This document shows, in pieces, positions 8,769 through 17,951 of a stretch of 64,000 bases of DNA. The notes beneath the pieces are model-generated. The model worked only from the letters and a program-made list of their open reading frames with translations, made no database searches and was not told the DNA's origin. Position 1 is the first letter of the stretch; each line of letters begins with the position of its first letter. Both the position numbers and the translations under genes were made by a program. This DNA comes from Prevotella sp. E13-27 (GTDB lineage: Bacteria > Bacteroidota > Bacteroidia > Bacteroidales > Bacteroidaceae): the NCBI RefSeq assembly GCF_023217965.1, contig NZ_JALPSC010000001.1, forward strand, positions 868,001-932,000. The letters are read 5' to 3'.

Positions 8769-9659
8769 CTACCTCCTTTTCCATCTGGTCATGCCACCCA
8801 TAGGAGTATAGATGATATGCACCCACTCACTATTATTACCTGATCCTACATAGGATTTCTTTTCACTTTTAGCAGTTCTGATAGTTTCCCTCTTTTTGAA
8901 GAATCCTAATTTAGAATTGGGAGAGAGATCATCAAGGTCAAACTGGAAAACCTCTATCCCTTTTGTTTTGCCATCTTCTTTATATCCTGCCATGTTCCAT
9001 CCCACACTATAGTTGGTTACGAACTTGATGACTTTGTTTTCATACACAAAATGAACTTCCCAAATTTCGTCATCATCGTCATCTAACGATGGTGGTTCAA
9101 GTATATTGGCAAATACTGGTGGAACTATCTTGCCCATATAACTCTCCCAAAAGACAAACACATCTTTATATTCCTCCTCATCCCTTAGTTGTTGCCAAGC
9201 AGAAAGCCCTACAGGTACTATAAGTCGATCTCCCTTACGTTCCATTCTTTTGGGATTTGAAGGGTGTGCAGGCTGTTTATCTAATTGGAATATGTCACAT
9301 TTGAAGTCCTTGATTGGCTGCTCAAACACATGGGGATTTTTGACAAACACGAATTTGTCTGTGCTAATAGGCCAGTTCTTTGTTCTCGTACCAGCAATTG
9401 AAACTATCACATAACCCAGATATTTGTTTACAGGATATGTGTTCTCTGGCAGATTCCCAAAGAAAAGCTCATTCATAAACTTCCTATGGACTTCATTTCT
9501 AAAATCCAGAGGTTCCTTTGTGAACTGCTGAGATACACCATCCGCATATATTAGTATCTTCTCGCCCTCTTTAATGTCATCCCATCTGCTAGGAATCGTT
9601 TGGAGAGCACCGCAAATAACCATGCTTGCGTAGGGTTGTTCTAATTTCAACTTTCTCAT
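8769..9659 (-). CDS. ASCH-domain protein
   Basis: 296 residues. The N-terminal ~120 residues follow the ASCH/PUA-like pattern: KLKLEQPYASMVICGA at residues 3-18, then GEKILIYA, a beta-rich stretch and LGYVIVSI. The rest contains an acidic run and a beta-rich region that I do not recognise. ASCH domains bind RNA or modified nucleosides; E. coli YqfB of this fold hydrolyses N4-acetylcytidine. This is the second ASCH domain in the operon, the other being fused to the large restriction enzyme. Together with Nudix it hints at handling of modified bases, which is inference. Confidence 0.7.
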   Translation of the reverse strand: MRKLKLEQPYASMVICGALQTIPSRWDDIKEGEKILIYADGVSQQFTKEPLDFRNEVHRKFMNELFFGNLPENTYPVNKYLGYVIVSIAGTRTKNWPISTDKFVFVKNPHVFEQPIKDFKCDIFQLDKQPAHPSNPKRMERKGDRLIVPVGLSAWQQLRDEEEYKDVFVFWESYMGKIVPPVFANILEPPSLDDDDDEIWEVHFVYENKVIKFVTNYSVGWNMAGYKEDGKTKGIEVFQFDLDDLSPNSKLGFFKKRETIRTAKSEKKSYVGSGNNSEWVHIIYTPMGGMTRWKRR

Positions 9660-9674
9660 ATGCTAATGGCAAGT

Positions 9675-9884
9675 CTAACATTCATCGTTTAATTTCTCAA
9701 TCGCCAGTTCTTTTATGGCATTACACCAGTTTACAATGTCAACAGTAGATGCAAACTCTAACGTGACATGAGTGTTGTCGATGGTCATGCACAGTTCGGA
9801 ACCATTATCTGTTGATAGTATCTCACATTCAATGCTCTCGTCATCGAAATTGGAGAATTGTTTTATGTATCTCTTATTTGCCAT
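9675..9884 (-). CDS. Hypothetical small protein
   Basis: 69 residues, acidic, predicted beta-strands followed by a C-terminal helix (IVNWCNAIKELAIEKLNDEC). No membrane span, signal or recognisable motif. It lies 2 bp below the preceding gene and 15 bp above the ASCH gene, and this tight packing is the main evidence that it is real. Its size would suit an antitoxin, inhibitor or adaptor, but nothing in the sequence shows that. Confidence 0.6.
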   Translation of the reverse strand: MANKRYIKQFSNFDDESIECEILSTDNGSELCMTIDNTHVTLEFASTVDIVNWCNAIKELAIEKLNDEC

Positions 9885-9886
9885 AA

Positions 9887-10387
9887 CTATTTCTCCACTA
9901 ATTCAATGTAATACTCCCATCCGTCATTGCGTCCCATTGAGTATTCGCAGGGCTTTAGTTCTATCTTCATGTTCAGACGGTCAGCAATCTCCAAGTAGTC
10001 ATATAGCTCAGACTTTTCGACAGGAACTTCATACCCAGATCGCTGATTATTGACTATCTCGCTTATGTATTCACGTTCTTCATCAGAGGCAAAATCATTT
10101 TCCATCACCTTACGCTCATACTCCCGGAATATAGAGCGGCCTTTCTTATAGTCACGAAACTTTAGGTTGTTGAAAATATCAAATGACTCTATCCCCATAA
10201 TAAAGGTAGCTTTATCATCCTTTATAACTATCACAGGTGGCAAACCCTCACATCTGGGTTCATTATCTGAATAGTGAGGGGCATAGATGAACGAATCCCC
10301 CTTACGCCCAAGGTAAGAAGCACAGAAATACCCATGCTTCTGAGCGCACTTGTCAGCTAGTTCCTGAATATGTTTGTTGTTACGCAT
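9887..10387 (-). CDS. Hypothetical protein
   Basis: 166 residues, charged, mixed alpha/beta, no signal peptide or membrane span. Notable stretches are GYFCASYLGRKGDSF near the start and a C-terminal region ending in WEYYIELVEK. I recognise no family. It is packed between a likely 37-aa gene (4-bp gap) and the 69-aa gene (2-bp gap), so it belongs to the same transcript as the restriction and ASCH genes. Confidence 0.6.
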   Translation of the reverse strand: MRNNKHIQELADKCAQKHGYFCASYLGRKGDSFIYAPHYSDNEPRCEGLPPVIVIKDDKATFIMGIESFDIFNNLKFRDYKKGRSIFREYERKVMENDFASDEEREYISEIVNNQRSGYEVPVEKSELYDYLEIADRLNMKIELKPCEYSMGRNDGWEYYIELVEK

Positions 10388-10391
10388 AGTC

Positions 10392-10505
10392 TTATCCTTG
10401 CTTTGTAGGATTCTTACTCAGGGTGTTTACTGGAGTAGGATTTTCTCTACCATGAGTCCCTTTTGTCTGAGGGACAGTCGAAGTATGAATATTATCTTTA
10501 CACAT
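10392..10505 (-). CDS. Possible 37-residue peptide gene filling an operon gap
   Basis: The only sizeable gap in the operon (110 bp) holds an open frame from ATG at 10503-10505 to TAA at 10392-10394. It begins MCKDNIHTST and ends LSKNPTKQG, Pro/Thr/Asn-rich and hydrophilic. The start overlaps the end of the two-TM gene by 8 bp and the stop lies 4 bp before the next ATG, the same packing as the rest of the operon. Short and without homologs that I know, so it stays tentative. Confidence 0.4.
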   Translation of the reverse strand: MCKDNIHTSTVPQTKGTHGRENPTPVNTLSKNPTKQG

Positions 10506-11076
10506 ATATGTATTGTTTAAAGGGTTGAAGTCTTTTATCGGCAAGTGCTTTTGCTCTATCTACCCAATCTTCATTGAGATTGCCATGAATACGACTAAAC
10601 TTGTTATCATTTGGGAGCTGATTAGCCCTCGCTTCGATATATTCATTCTCAATAGATGCCACCTTACTAGATACTGCTTTGAAATGACTATCTAATTCTG
10701 CCAACCATCGGCCTAATTTGGATAAATACGAATTAGTTACTTCCAATAATCCAATCAATTCAGATTTATCATTCTCACTTGCAAACTTAGAGATAATCTT
10801 TCGGTTATGATAGATAATAATAGATGCAGCAATAGTAATAAATGCGAAAACACCCAAGAGAACATATAAGATGGTTTGGCTACATAAAAGAGAAATAGCT
10901 CCCTCTAAAATTGTTAGACCTAAACTCCAGGGCCAGCAAGTCTTTAGCCAAGTCAGCCATTTATACTTGTCCCGAAGGGCTTTATCTTCGTCCAAGTATA
11001 TGCGTCCATACTCTAAAATGGGTTGCCATTTATTGAGTTCTTCGGCGATACAGTTATTGAGCTGCTCCTGTGTCAT
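10498..11076 (-). CDS. Two-span membrane protein, unknown
   Basis: 192 residues from ATG at 11076 (MTQEQLNNC); a TTG five codons earlier would overlap the HrgA-like gene. Two adjacent hydrophobic spans lie at about residues 45-90 (SLGLTILEGAISLL and ILYVLLGVFAFITI), flanked by helical regions; the C-terminal half contains a helix (LGRWLAELDSHFKAVSSKV) and a basic tail. The layout, helix then TM hairpin then helix, occurs in membrane effector proteins such as SLATT types, but I cannot assign it. The gap to the HrgA-like gene stop is 8 bp. Confidence 0.6.
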   Translation of the reverse strand: MTQEQLNNCIAEELNKWQPILEYGRIYLDEDKALRDKYKWLTWLKTCWPWSLGLTILEGAISLLCSQTILYVLLGVFAFITIAASIIIYHNRKIISKFASENDKSELIGLLEVTNSYLSKLGRWLAELDSHFKAVSSKVASIENEYIEARANQLPNDNKFSRIHGNLNEDWVDRAKALADKRLQPFKQYIYV

Positions 11077-11084
11077 GCGTTCAC

Positions 11085-12260
11085 TTAACAAGGTATATGG
11101 TTTTCCCTACAATATGTCATTGTTTCATCTTCATTTATAAAGCCTGCGTCACAGAATCGCTGTAGACCATTCTTTACATCATCAACAAGATTGGCCTGTG
11201 CATTTAGTACGTTGGTGGTCTTTGTGATGAAGTCCTTGAAATGGTCATTGAGCCTACAGAGTTTGTCAATAGTATAGTAGTCCAGTTCGTTCTTGCGAGC
11301 TTGGAATAGCACCTTTGTTTCACCTGTGTACGGAGAAAGAAGAATTACTCCTATACCAAACGAGCGATTGAGCCTTTCCATTTCCTCCATAACTTCCTCG
11401 TTTATCTCGAAAGCCACGAGGTAGCCATAGTTTGCCCAACTGCTATTTGAAAGTGCCTGGAAGAAATACTCTTTAAGTTGGTGGTCATTCTCAATAGTAC
11501 GTTTCAATTCGTAAGAGTAAAGATATATGTACTCTTTTGTGTTGGCCGCTTTCAAGAATGAACGTGTGGCTGGATCTTGAAAGTCGTTGAATTGAACACC
11601 TACCATGTCAGGATGAACCCATTTCTTTGCCTGATCACTTCTGTTGGATGTTTCGTGGAATATAGTCTTTGAGAGAATGCCTTGGTCTAACAAATAGTTG
11701 GAAAGGAGTCTGTGCAGGCTACGTTCTTTGTAGTTTTCTTGTGTGGGAGTTGTAACAGAAGGAGTAATGTTTACAGTACCGCCATTTATTAACTGTTCTA
11801 TCTCTTCTGCATACTTTGTTATGTTGCAGCAAGTGCCAATGGAACCTGTCGAGTTCTGTAGCTTCTGGGACATGGATCGTCTGGCGATAACAGCATCCAA
11901 CCACCTGACGGCACGTCGATGAGGGAGTTCCGCTCCTGCTGTGTAATAGTAGTCACCTGTTATCTCGCCTACATGATAGCCCCCCTCACCATTGGATGCT
12001 AAGACAATATCACCAGTCTTTAGTCCAAAGCAGACCGTCCACAAGAACCCGATCAAATTTCTGGATGTACCAACAGACTTGTCTGGCTGTATTTCAAGAA
12101 ACTTAGCGACAAGTTCCTGTCGCCACAGACTTTCATCGTTATATGGCGTTCCCGAAAGATCTAGTCCCTTCAGAACATTAATTCCGATATAATTGTGTTC
12201 AAGGCAGTCGGCTATATACATGCCATGCTCACCTAACATTATTCTATTGTACTGTTTCAT
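11085..12260 (-). CDS. HrgA-like (COG2958-type) nuclease with EVE/PUA-like N-terminus
   Basis: 391 residues from ATG at 12260, 4 bp below the restriction gene stop; the frame opens at a TTG (12293) that would overlap. The C-terminal ~200 residues match the HrgA/COG2958 pattern: WVHPDMVGV, then YSYELKR, FFQALSNSSWANYGYLVA and SFGIGVILL. The HPD and ExK positions resemble a PD-(D/E)XK site. The N-terminal ~150 residues include GDIVLASNG, VGEITGDYYY and HRRAVRWLD, which resemble EVE or Mrr-N-like modified-base readers. HrgA was named for its association with restriction genes in Helicobacter. Likely a nuclease partner of the adjacent enzyme; the modified-base idea is inference. Confidence 0.72.
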   Translation of the reverse strand: MKQYNRIMLGEHGMYIADCLEHNYIGINVLKGLDLSGTPYNDESLWRQELVAKFLEIQPDKSVGTSRNLIGFLWTVCFGLKTGDIVLASNGEGGYHVGEITGDYYYTAGAELPHRRAVRWLDAVIARRSMSQKLQNSTGSIGTCCNITKYAEEIEQLINGGTVNITPSVTTPTQENYKERSLHRLLSNYLLDQGILSKTIFHETSNRSDQAKKWVHPDMVGVQFNDFQDPATRSFLKAANTKEYIYLYSYELKRTIENDHQLKEYFFQALSNSSWANYGYLVAFEINEEVMEEMERLNRSFGIGVILLSPYTGETKVLFQARKNELDYYTIDKLCRLNDHFKDFITKTTNVLNAQANLVDDVKNGLQRFCDAGFINEDETMTYCRENHIPC

Positions 12261-12264
12261 AATG

Positions 12265-15200
12265 CTATTGATTTTCTTTTCTTTGAACTTCAATCACTTT
12301 AGAAATATGGAACTCTTCAATCCACCAACAGAACATCTTAGCTCTCACTTCAACAGGAGTAAACTCAACTTTCTCTACCTTGACAATAGCCGTATCTCTC
12401 TTCGTGTTATAGCCTACAGCTAGGAATAGAAACTTGTATTGCTTTGGTAAGAATGGGAATTTACCACCGTTGAAGTCATCAAGTTCGTATTCCAGTGAAG
12501 GATCGGTGCAACTTGGATTCAGCATCGGTTTCTTGCCTTGGTATTGTAGATAGCGTTTTGCCGTCGTACTTTTGACCTCTCTGTATTCGATGGTCTTTGT
12601 CCCTGCAACAATCTGGTCAAAGTATTCTTGTTTGATAGGCAAATAAAGAGTATTCTCTGCCGTTGGAGTTTCGTCGCTATCATTTACAAACACATTTTCA
12701 TCACACCTGTAGCTAACATGTTCAGCTGTCTCAGTATTCTCATTGTCAACCTCTTTGTTCGCGTTTTTCTCGACAATAACGCTATCTCCATCAAAAATCA
12801 ATTTCGGAAGCGTGTTTACTTTATGAACGGTCTTGACGGAAACATTGATGACAGAAAGCATTAATTCCAAAATGTAACGAGGATTATTGTGTTCCTTTCC
12901 CCAATCATTCGGGTCATTCTTTATCAGGCTGTTCTTGTCGATTGTTACAGCATAGCGTTCCATAAGCCATTCTATAGCAGACTTACCATTGACAACGTAC
13001 TCATACGCTTCTGAAGGAATGTTGGTAATGCGAATCTTTCCATTGTAGATGATGGTGTCCTTCTGTTCTTTAGAGGGGAACTTCATCTTTTCCACATAAT
13101 AATCATCATCACTCATTTCATCAGGATTAACCAAATATTCTACTTTGACAGTAGGACAAGCTTCTTCAATCTCGTAATTCAGATGCAATTCTGCCAGTTC
13201 CTTACCGACTTTGTAGAACGTCATAAAGTCATCAACCTTTTCCAAAATGGGAATACGAGGCAGAGACTTTTTTAGGTCATCGGCAAATCTCTCACGATAA
13301 TCTACAGAGTGTAATAGTCCATAAACATAGTAGAAAATATGCTCCTTGGTTAATGACTTGGTATCTCCAAAGCGTTTTCTTACTTCCTTTAGGATCCAAT
13401 CGCTTATTCCATCATGTCTAATGTAATCGGCATTGGAATTGTCATCAAACAACCCAAGCTGCTGTTGTTGGTTCTTTTCATACCAATAGAGGGGGAAGCA
13501 TTGGCATTTCTCCACTGTATCTAACGACGGTATTTTGTCAATCATTAATGCTGTGAAGTTTTTACTAGCTCCAACGCCACTCAAACAAATAGTGTAATTT
13601 TTCTTATCTTTGGTCGGATAAAGCTTTTCCCACTGTCCTCTACTTTCAACCAATTTCTCTCCATAATAAAGATTACTCAGTACGAATGGCCTATATATGC
13701 TACTTCTTACACCTTTGTCATCAAACAAAATCTGCTCATTATTATAGGCATATCTTCTTAATGACCTCGTCCAACTTATTTTCGTTTGGTCGGTATCAAT
13801 ATTATCTTCAATAGCAGCTTCTGAATCTTCTGCCAATATCTTTGCAAATGATGCTCTTTGGGTGTCATAGAATTCTATCAGTCGCTTTACATTATCAGTT
13901 AATTCCGTTTTGGAATAATTATAGTCCCAAGCATCCCTGTTGGTTGCCACTCCAATAGCAACCATATTAAATAATGATTGCGTTTTGAGATTAAAGTTCT
14001 TATCGGGGGACAGGGGAATCAAACTATCAAACAAACCGTCTCGCTGGTTAATCCAATCAGCCTTCTCATTTGGCTCTATGATTTGCCATTCCAGTCTACG
14101 GGAATTAACACTTCTATATCCTTTTAAGATTCTTAGTTTGTCTTCTCTGGATAGATAATCACCAATATCGTGATAGAAAATGGTGGCCTTGCCCTTACCC
14201 TCTCCTGGTTTCTTAACCAAAATAGTTATAGCAATAGGAGTACGGGAACCAGACCCGAAGATTTTACCACCCTCTCTTCTGGAAAGTTCTCCACTTGTTC
14301 TTTGGTTTCCTCGGAGGTTTAGTACATAGATACTTGAAAACTCTTTTTCTAAGCACTTCCTGAAACCATCTTGACCATTACCGTCAATCCAAGCTCCATT
14401 ACTAATGAAGGCAACTATACCTCCTTCATTATGCTGTGAAATTCTATCGCTAGCCCATCTGAAAGCCTTGATATAGCTGTCGTAAAGGGACTTAGTAAGA
14501 GTTGCAGAGCTTCTTTTTACATACGTTTCAGCAATTCGAGCATCCAGATGTTTATAGCTAACATTCTGAGCATTGTCATTGGCTGACTTCTGACCAATAG
14601 AATAAGGTGGATTTCCAATGATAACCCTGACAGGAGCCTTCTTCTGCATTTCTACACGCTCTGAATTCTCTTTGAACAAATGGCTGAATATATCCCTGTC
14701 ATCATCTTCATTCAACTGGAATGTATCAGTGAGACAGATTCCATCATAAGGTAGATATTCGTCTGGGTGAATAAGGTCATGGTAAACGCTCTCAATGTTC
14801 ACGTCAGCAATATAATAAGCCAGCAGTACAATCTCATTGCAATGGATTTCATTAAGATACTTCCTCTTCATATCCTCTGGCTTAATTAGCCCACTTTGCA
14901 TGAGCCGTGTAATGAATGTACCAGTCCCCGTAAATGGATCGAGAATATGCACGTTTTCTTCTGTTAATGACGTATCAAATTCTTTCTGGAGGATATGCTC
15001 GACTGAATTGATAATGAAATCCACACATTCAATCGGGGTGTAGACAATACCGAGCTTCTCGACTGTCAATGGGAAAGCACCCTTAAAGAACTTCTCATAT
15101 AGTTCCTTGATGATAGTCTGTTTGCCACCAAGGTTGTCGATGTTGCTTACATTTGAGCGCACCGAATCATAGAATTTTTCAAGAACTTCCAGATCTTTGC

Positions 15201-17706
15201 TCAGACCTTCTTCTTCCAAAAGGTCGATAATCTGCTGCATGGAACGACTGACTGCATTGTTCTTCACAAACTCATAATCCTTGAAAAGAGCATCAAACAC
15301 GGGGCGTGTGATAATATGTTGAGCAAGCATTTCTACAGCCTGGCCCTCGTCAATTGATGGATTCAAGTTCTTCTGTAGTCCTTTTAAATATTCGTCAAAT
15401 TCTGCTTTATGAATACCATCCTTCAATACCATTTGAGTGATACGCTCGATGAACTTTCGAGCGATGGTTCCAACTTCTTTGGCCCAATTCTCCCAATAAA
15501 GCCTATCACCGCACTTTTCAACAAGTTTTGCATAAATACCCTCCTGCATTTCTCCGAAACGGATTTCCAACTGCTTTGCCACATCAGCTTCATCAAGTAC
15601 CTGTGCATCTGCCTTGTCTTGTGAATTTTGAGCATCAGTTCCAAAACCGATGCCACCGACAAGAACTTTGCTGTTTTTCTTCTTGTTCAGGGCAATCTTG
15701 TTTACCTCTGCATTGAAGTTGTCATCATGTGAGCGTAGGGCATTGAGAATACTCCACACCACATCAAAATACTTATTCTTACTCAAAGCATCTTCTGGAC
15801 TAACATCCATCGGAACCACAATCGGGATGATAATGTAGCCGTATTTTTTTTCTCCAGGCTGTCCCTTTCGGAAGTTTCGCATGATACGGCCAACAGACTG
15901 AACAATATCGACTTGACTGTTTCTTGATGAAAGGAATAGAACCGCATCAAGAGCCGGAACGTCGATACCTTCAGATAAGCAGCGTACATTGGTCAGCACT
16001 TTGCACTCCTGTTCGTCCTGACTTTCTTCTTTCAACCATGCAAGCGATTGGTTTCTTTCAAGAGCGTTCTGTGAGCCGTCAATGTGCTTGGTCTTGATAT
16101 GAACAACACGTTTCCTTTCTTCCTCACCAAGACTTTCAATGTATTTGTTGCAAAGCCTAGGTAGGGTATAAGCAATGTTTTTTGATGTACCAGCCTTATC
16201 CTCACTTCCTATTGCAGAACAGAAGGCTACTGCACGGTGCATTATTTGAGGATCTATCTCCCACGTCTTGCCTTCATCACCACGAACCTCTTTTGAAAGT
16301 CCATTTATAACACCTATTAACTTGGAGGTCTCGTCAAAATTCAGTTCCTTTATGTCTTTGTTCTTGACATCAGCCTTAATGGTATCAGGCACATCATCTT
16401 CATTAACGGTAAGCACCAGTACCTTATAATCTGTCAGCAATCCATGATTGACTGCATAGCTAAAGTTTACCCTAAAAAACTCTTTTCCATAGATGGTTTC
16501 GTCATCCATCGAACAAAGTATGCAGTTCTTTTCAGATGCTTTTACTCTAGCACTCTCTCCATACAAACGAGGGGTAGCTGTCATATAGAGGCGTTTCTTA
16601 CCTCTTACATTGTCATTCGAGTGTACTTTTGTGAAATTACTTTCGTCTGCATCTGATAGTTTAATGCCTGTAGTCCTGTGTGCTTCATCACAAATAATCA
16701 GGTCAAATTCACCATAAATTCCATTGGTTGCTTTTAATACTTCTTTTTGAGCATCCGAAACAGCATCTATAGACTGATAAGTAGAGAATACTACCACCAG
16801 GCCATTGTGATTCTTGTAAGAAATCAACTGTCTGGATATTGATTTGGCATTTGTACTTGATGGAAGAGCAAGGTCAACTGCACTATCCGAAACATCATCA
16901 GACTCTTTGGTAATCTTTTTCTGAGCTTTATTATCAGAGCAAATACATACTGCCTTGATTGTCTCTTTTGCATCACCATACCAAGCGTTAAGAGCCTGAC
17001 CAAGCAAGGAAATTGAAGGAACCAGGAATAAAACAAGTCCTTTTCCTTCTAACATGGTTTCTGCTATTTGTAATGATGTATAAGTCTTTCCTGTACCACA
17101 TGCCATTACCAACTTGCCTCTGTCATTCTCTTTATAATGGTTGACAGCAGCAGAAATTGCTCTTAGCTGGTGTTCCATCGGCTGTTTACCTTCAGCCCTA
17201 GCGGTAGTACCTGTTATACCATCCTCCAACTTCTCCCAGTCAACGGGCGAAGTTTCTAAGTCAACCAGACCTATACGAGATACAGGTGGATTCTGGTTTT
17301 TGATGGCCTCTTCTGCATTGTTTCCCCAATGGTTAGTCGTAGAAATCCATAGACGATTAGAGAACCGCGTGGTCTGGAAGGTCTCAGGGTCAGTAAATGT
17401 TCTGCTCGATGTGGCAAGAAATGAATCTACTGAAGGTTTATCTATTGTGGCACTCTCTTGGTAGCATTTACATTGTATAGCCCAATATTCACCAAGTTCT
17501 GTCTTTGCAACTAGGTCTATTCCTGTATCTTTCCCACCAAAGTCACTTTTTGAAGGAAAGTCATTCCACATCCACACATGGGTTAACCTTTCATAGCGAG
17601 GATCGGTTAGTAACCAAGCTCGCATGAGGCGTTCAAACATAGTACCCTTATCCTTCTCTGTGAAAGATATGGAACGATATTTCTCTAATATTTCTTTGAA
17701 CGTCAT
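12265..17706 (-). CDS. Type ISP-like restriction enzyme (nuclease-helicase-N6A methylase) fused to an ASCH domain
   Basis: 1,813 residues in one frame. Mrr-like nuclease at about 55-90 (GIDLVAKTELG, QCKCY); SF2 helicase with Walker A MACGTGKT (~200), DEAH in IICDEAHRT (~340) and motif VI QSVGRIMRNF (~608); N6-adenine methylase with motif I DPFTGTGTF (~920) and motif IV GNPPY (~1032); then a probable target-recognition region. The order is that of LlaGI/LlaBIII Type ISP enzymes, single chains of about 1,570 residues that methylate one strand and translocate to cleave. Unlike those, residues ~1,680-1,810 form an ASCH domain (LYLPIKQEYFDQIVAGTKTI). It follows the XRE gene by 21 bp and leads the structural genes of the operon. 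Confidence 0.9.
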   Translation of the reverse strand: MTFKEILEKYRSISFTEKDKGTMFERLMRAWLLTDPRYERLTHVWMWNDFPSKSDFGGKDTGIDLVAKTELGEYWAIQCKCYQESATIDKPSVDSFLATSSRTFTDPETFQTTRFSNRLWISTTNHWGNNAEEAIKNQNPPVSRIGLVDLETSPVDWEKLEDGITGTTARAEGKQPMEHQLRAISAAVNHYKENDRGKLVMACGTGKTYTSLQIAETMLEGKGLVLFLVPSISLLGQALNAWYGDAKETIKAVCICSDNKAQKKITKESDDVSDSAVDLALPSSTNAKSISRQLISYKNHNGLVVVFSTYQSIDAVSDAQKEVLKATNGIYGEFDLIICDEAHRTTGIKLSDADESNFTKVHSNDNVRGKKRLYMTATPRLYGESARVKASEKNCILCSMDDETIYGKEFFRVNFSYAVNHGLLTDYKVLVLTVNEDDVPDTIKADVKNKDIKELNFDETSKLIGVINGLSKEVRGDEGKTWEIDPQIMHRAVAFCSAIGSEDKAGTSKNIAYTLPRLCNKYIESLGEEERKRVVHIKTKHIDGSQNALERNQSLAWLKEESQDEQECKVLTNVRCLSEGIDVPALDAVLFLSSRNSQVDIVQSVGRIMRNFRKGQPGEKKYGYIIIPIVVPMDVSPEDALSKNKYFDVVWSILNALRSHDDNFNAEVNKIALNKKKNSKVLVGGIGFGTDAQNSQDKADAQVLDEADVAKQLEIRFGEMQEGIYAKLVEKCGDRLYWENWAKEVGTIARKFIERITQMVLKDGIHKAEFDEYLKGLQKNLNPSIDEGQAVEMLAQHIITRPVFDALFKDYEFVKNNAVSRSMQQIIDLLEEEGLSKDLEVLEKFYDSVRSNVSNIDNLGGKQTIIKELYEKFFKGAFPLTVEKLGIVYTPIECVDFIINSVEHILQKEFDTSLTEENVHILDPFTGTGTFITRLMQSGLIKPEDMKRKYLNEIHCNEIVLLAYYIADVNIESVYHDLIHPDEYLPYDGICLTDTFQLNEDDDRDIFSHLFKENSERVEMQKKAPVRVIIGNPPYSIGQKSANDNAQNVSYKHLDARIAETYVKRSSATLTKSLYDSYIKAFRWASDRISQHNEGGIVAFISNGAWIDGNGQDGFRKCLEKEFSSIYVLNLRGNQRTSGELSRREGGKIFGSGSRTPIAITILVKKPGEGKGKATIFYHDIGDYLSREDKLRILKGYRSVNSRRLEWQIIEPNEKADWINQRDGLFDSLIPLSPDKNFNLKTQSLFNMVAIGVATNRDAWDYNYSKTELTDNVKRLIEFYDTQRASFAKILAEDSEAAIEDNIDTDQTKISWTRSLRRYAYNNEQILFDDKGVRSSIYRPFVLSNLYYGEKLVESRGQWEKLYPTKDKKNYTICLSGVGASKNFTALMIDKIPSLDTVEKCQCFPLYWYEKNQQQQLGLFDDNSNADYIRHDGISDWILKEVRKRFGDTKSLTKEHIFYYVYGLLHSVDYRERFADDLKKSLPRIPILEKVDDFMTFYKVGKELAELHLNYEIEEACPTVKVEYLVNPDEMSDDDYYVEKMKFPSKEQKDTIIYNGKIRITNIPSEAYEYVVNGKSAIEWLMERYAVTIDKNSLIKNDPNDWGKEHNNPRYILELMLSVINVSVKTVHKVNTLPKLIFDGDSVIVEKNANKEVDNENTETAEHVSYRCDENVFVNDSDETPTAENTLYLPIKQEYFDQIVAGTKTIEYREVKSTTAKRYLQYQGKKPMLNPSCTDPSLEYELDDFNGGKFPFLPKQYKFLFLAVGYNTKRDTAIVKVEKVEFTPVEVRAKMFCWWIEEFHISKVIEVQRKENQ

Positions 17707-17727
17707 ATATCTATAGTTTTTAGTCCG

Positions 17728-17928
17728 TTATTCAATTATTAAATCTCTTAATTCACACTCCAACAGTTCAGCAATCCTATCCAATGTTGGCAGGGTAGGT
17801 TGAGTGATATTGCTACACCACTTAGATACCGTCACAGCAGTCACGCCCAACTGTTCTGCAAGCCAAACACCAGTCTTGTCTTTCTCAACTAACACTAGTT
17901 TTAGGCGATTTAATTTCTTCTTATCCAT
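17728..17928 (-). CDS. XRE/Cro-family helix-turn-helix regulator
   Basis: 66 residues, almost only an HTH_3 fold: the helix-turn-helix spans about residues 22-42 (LAEQLGVTAVTVSKWC) followed by TLPTLDRIAELLEC. Such proteins bind operators as dimers, and Type I and II restriction loci often use one (C-protein style) to delay nuclease expression. It is the first gene of the leftward operon, 21 bp before the restriction gene, and faces a divergent gene across a 164-bp region. Autoregulation and control of both directions are inferred. Confidence 0.88.
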   Translation of the reverse strand: MDKKKLNRLKLVLVEKDKTGVWLAEQLGVTAVTVSKWCSNITQPTLPTLDRIAELLECELRDLIIE

Positions 17929-17951
17929 GTTTAATATCTTAAATTCTGATG

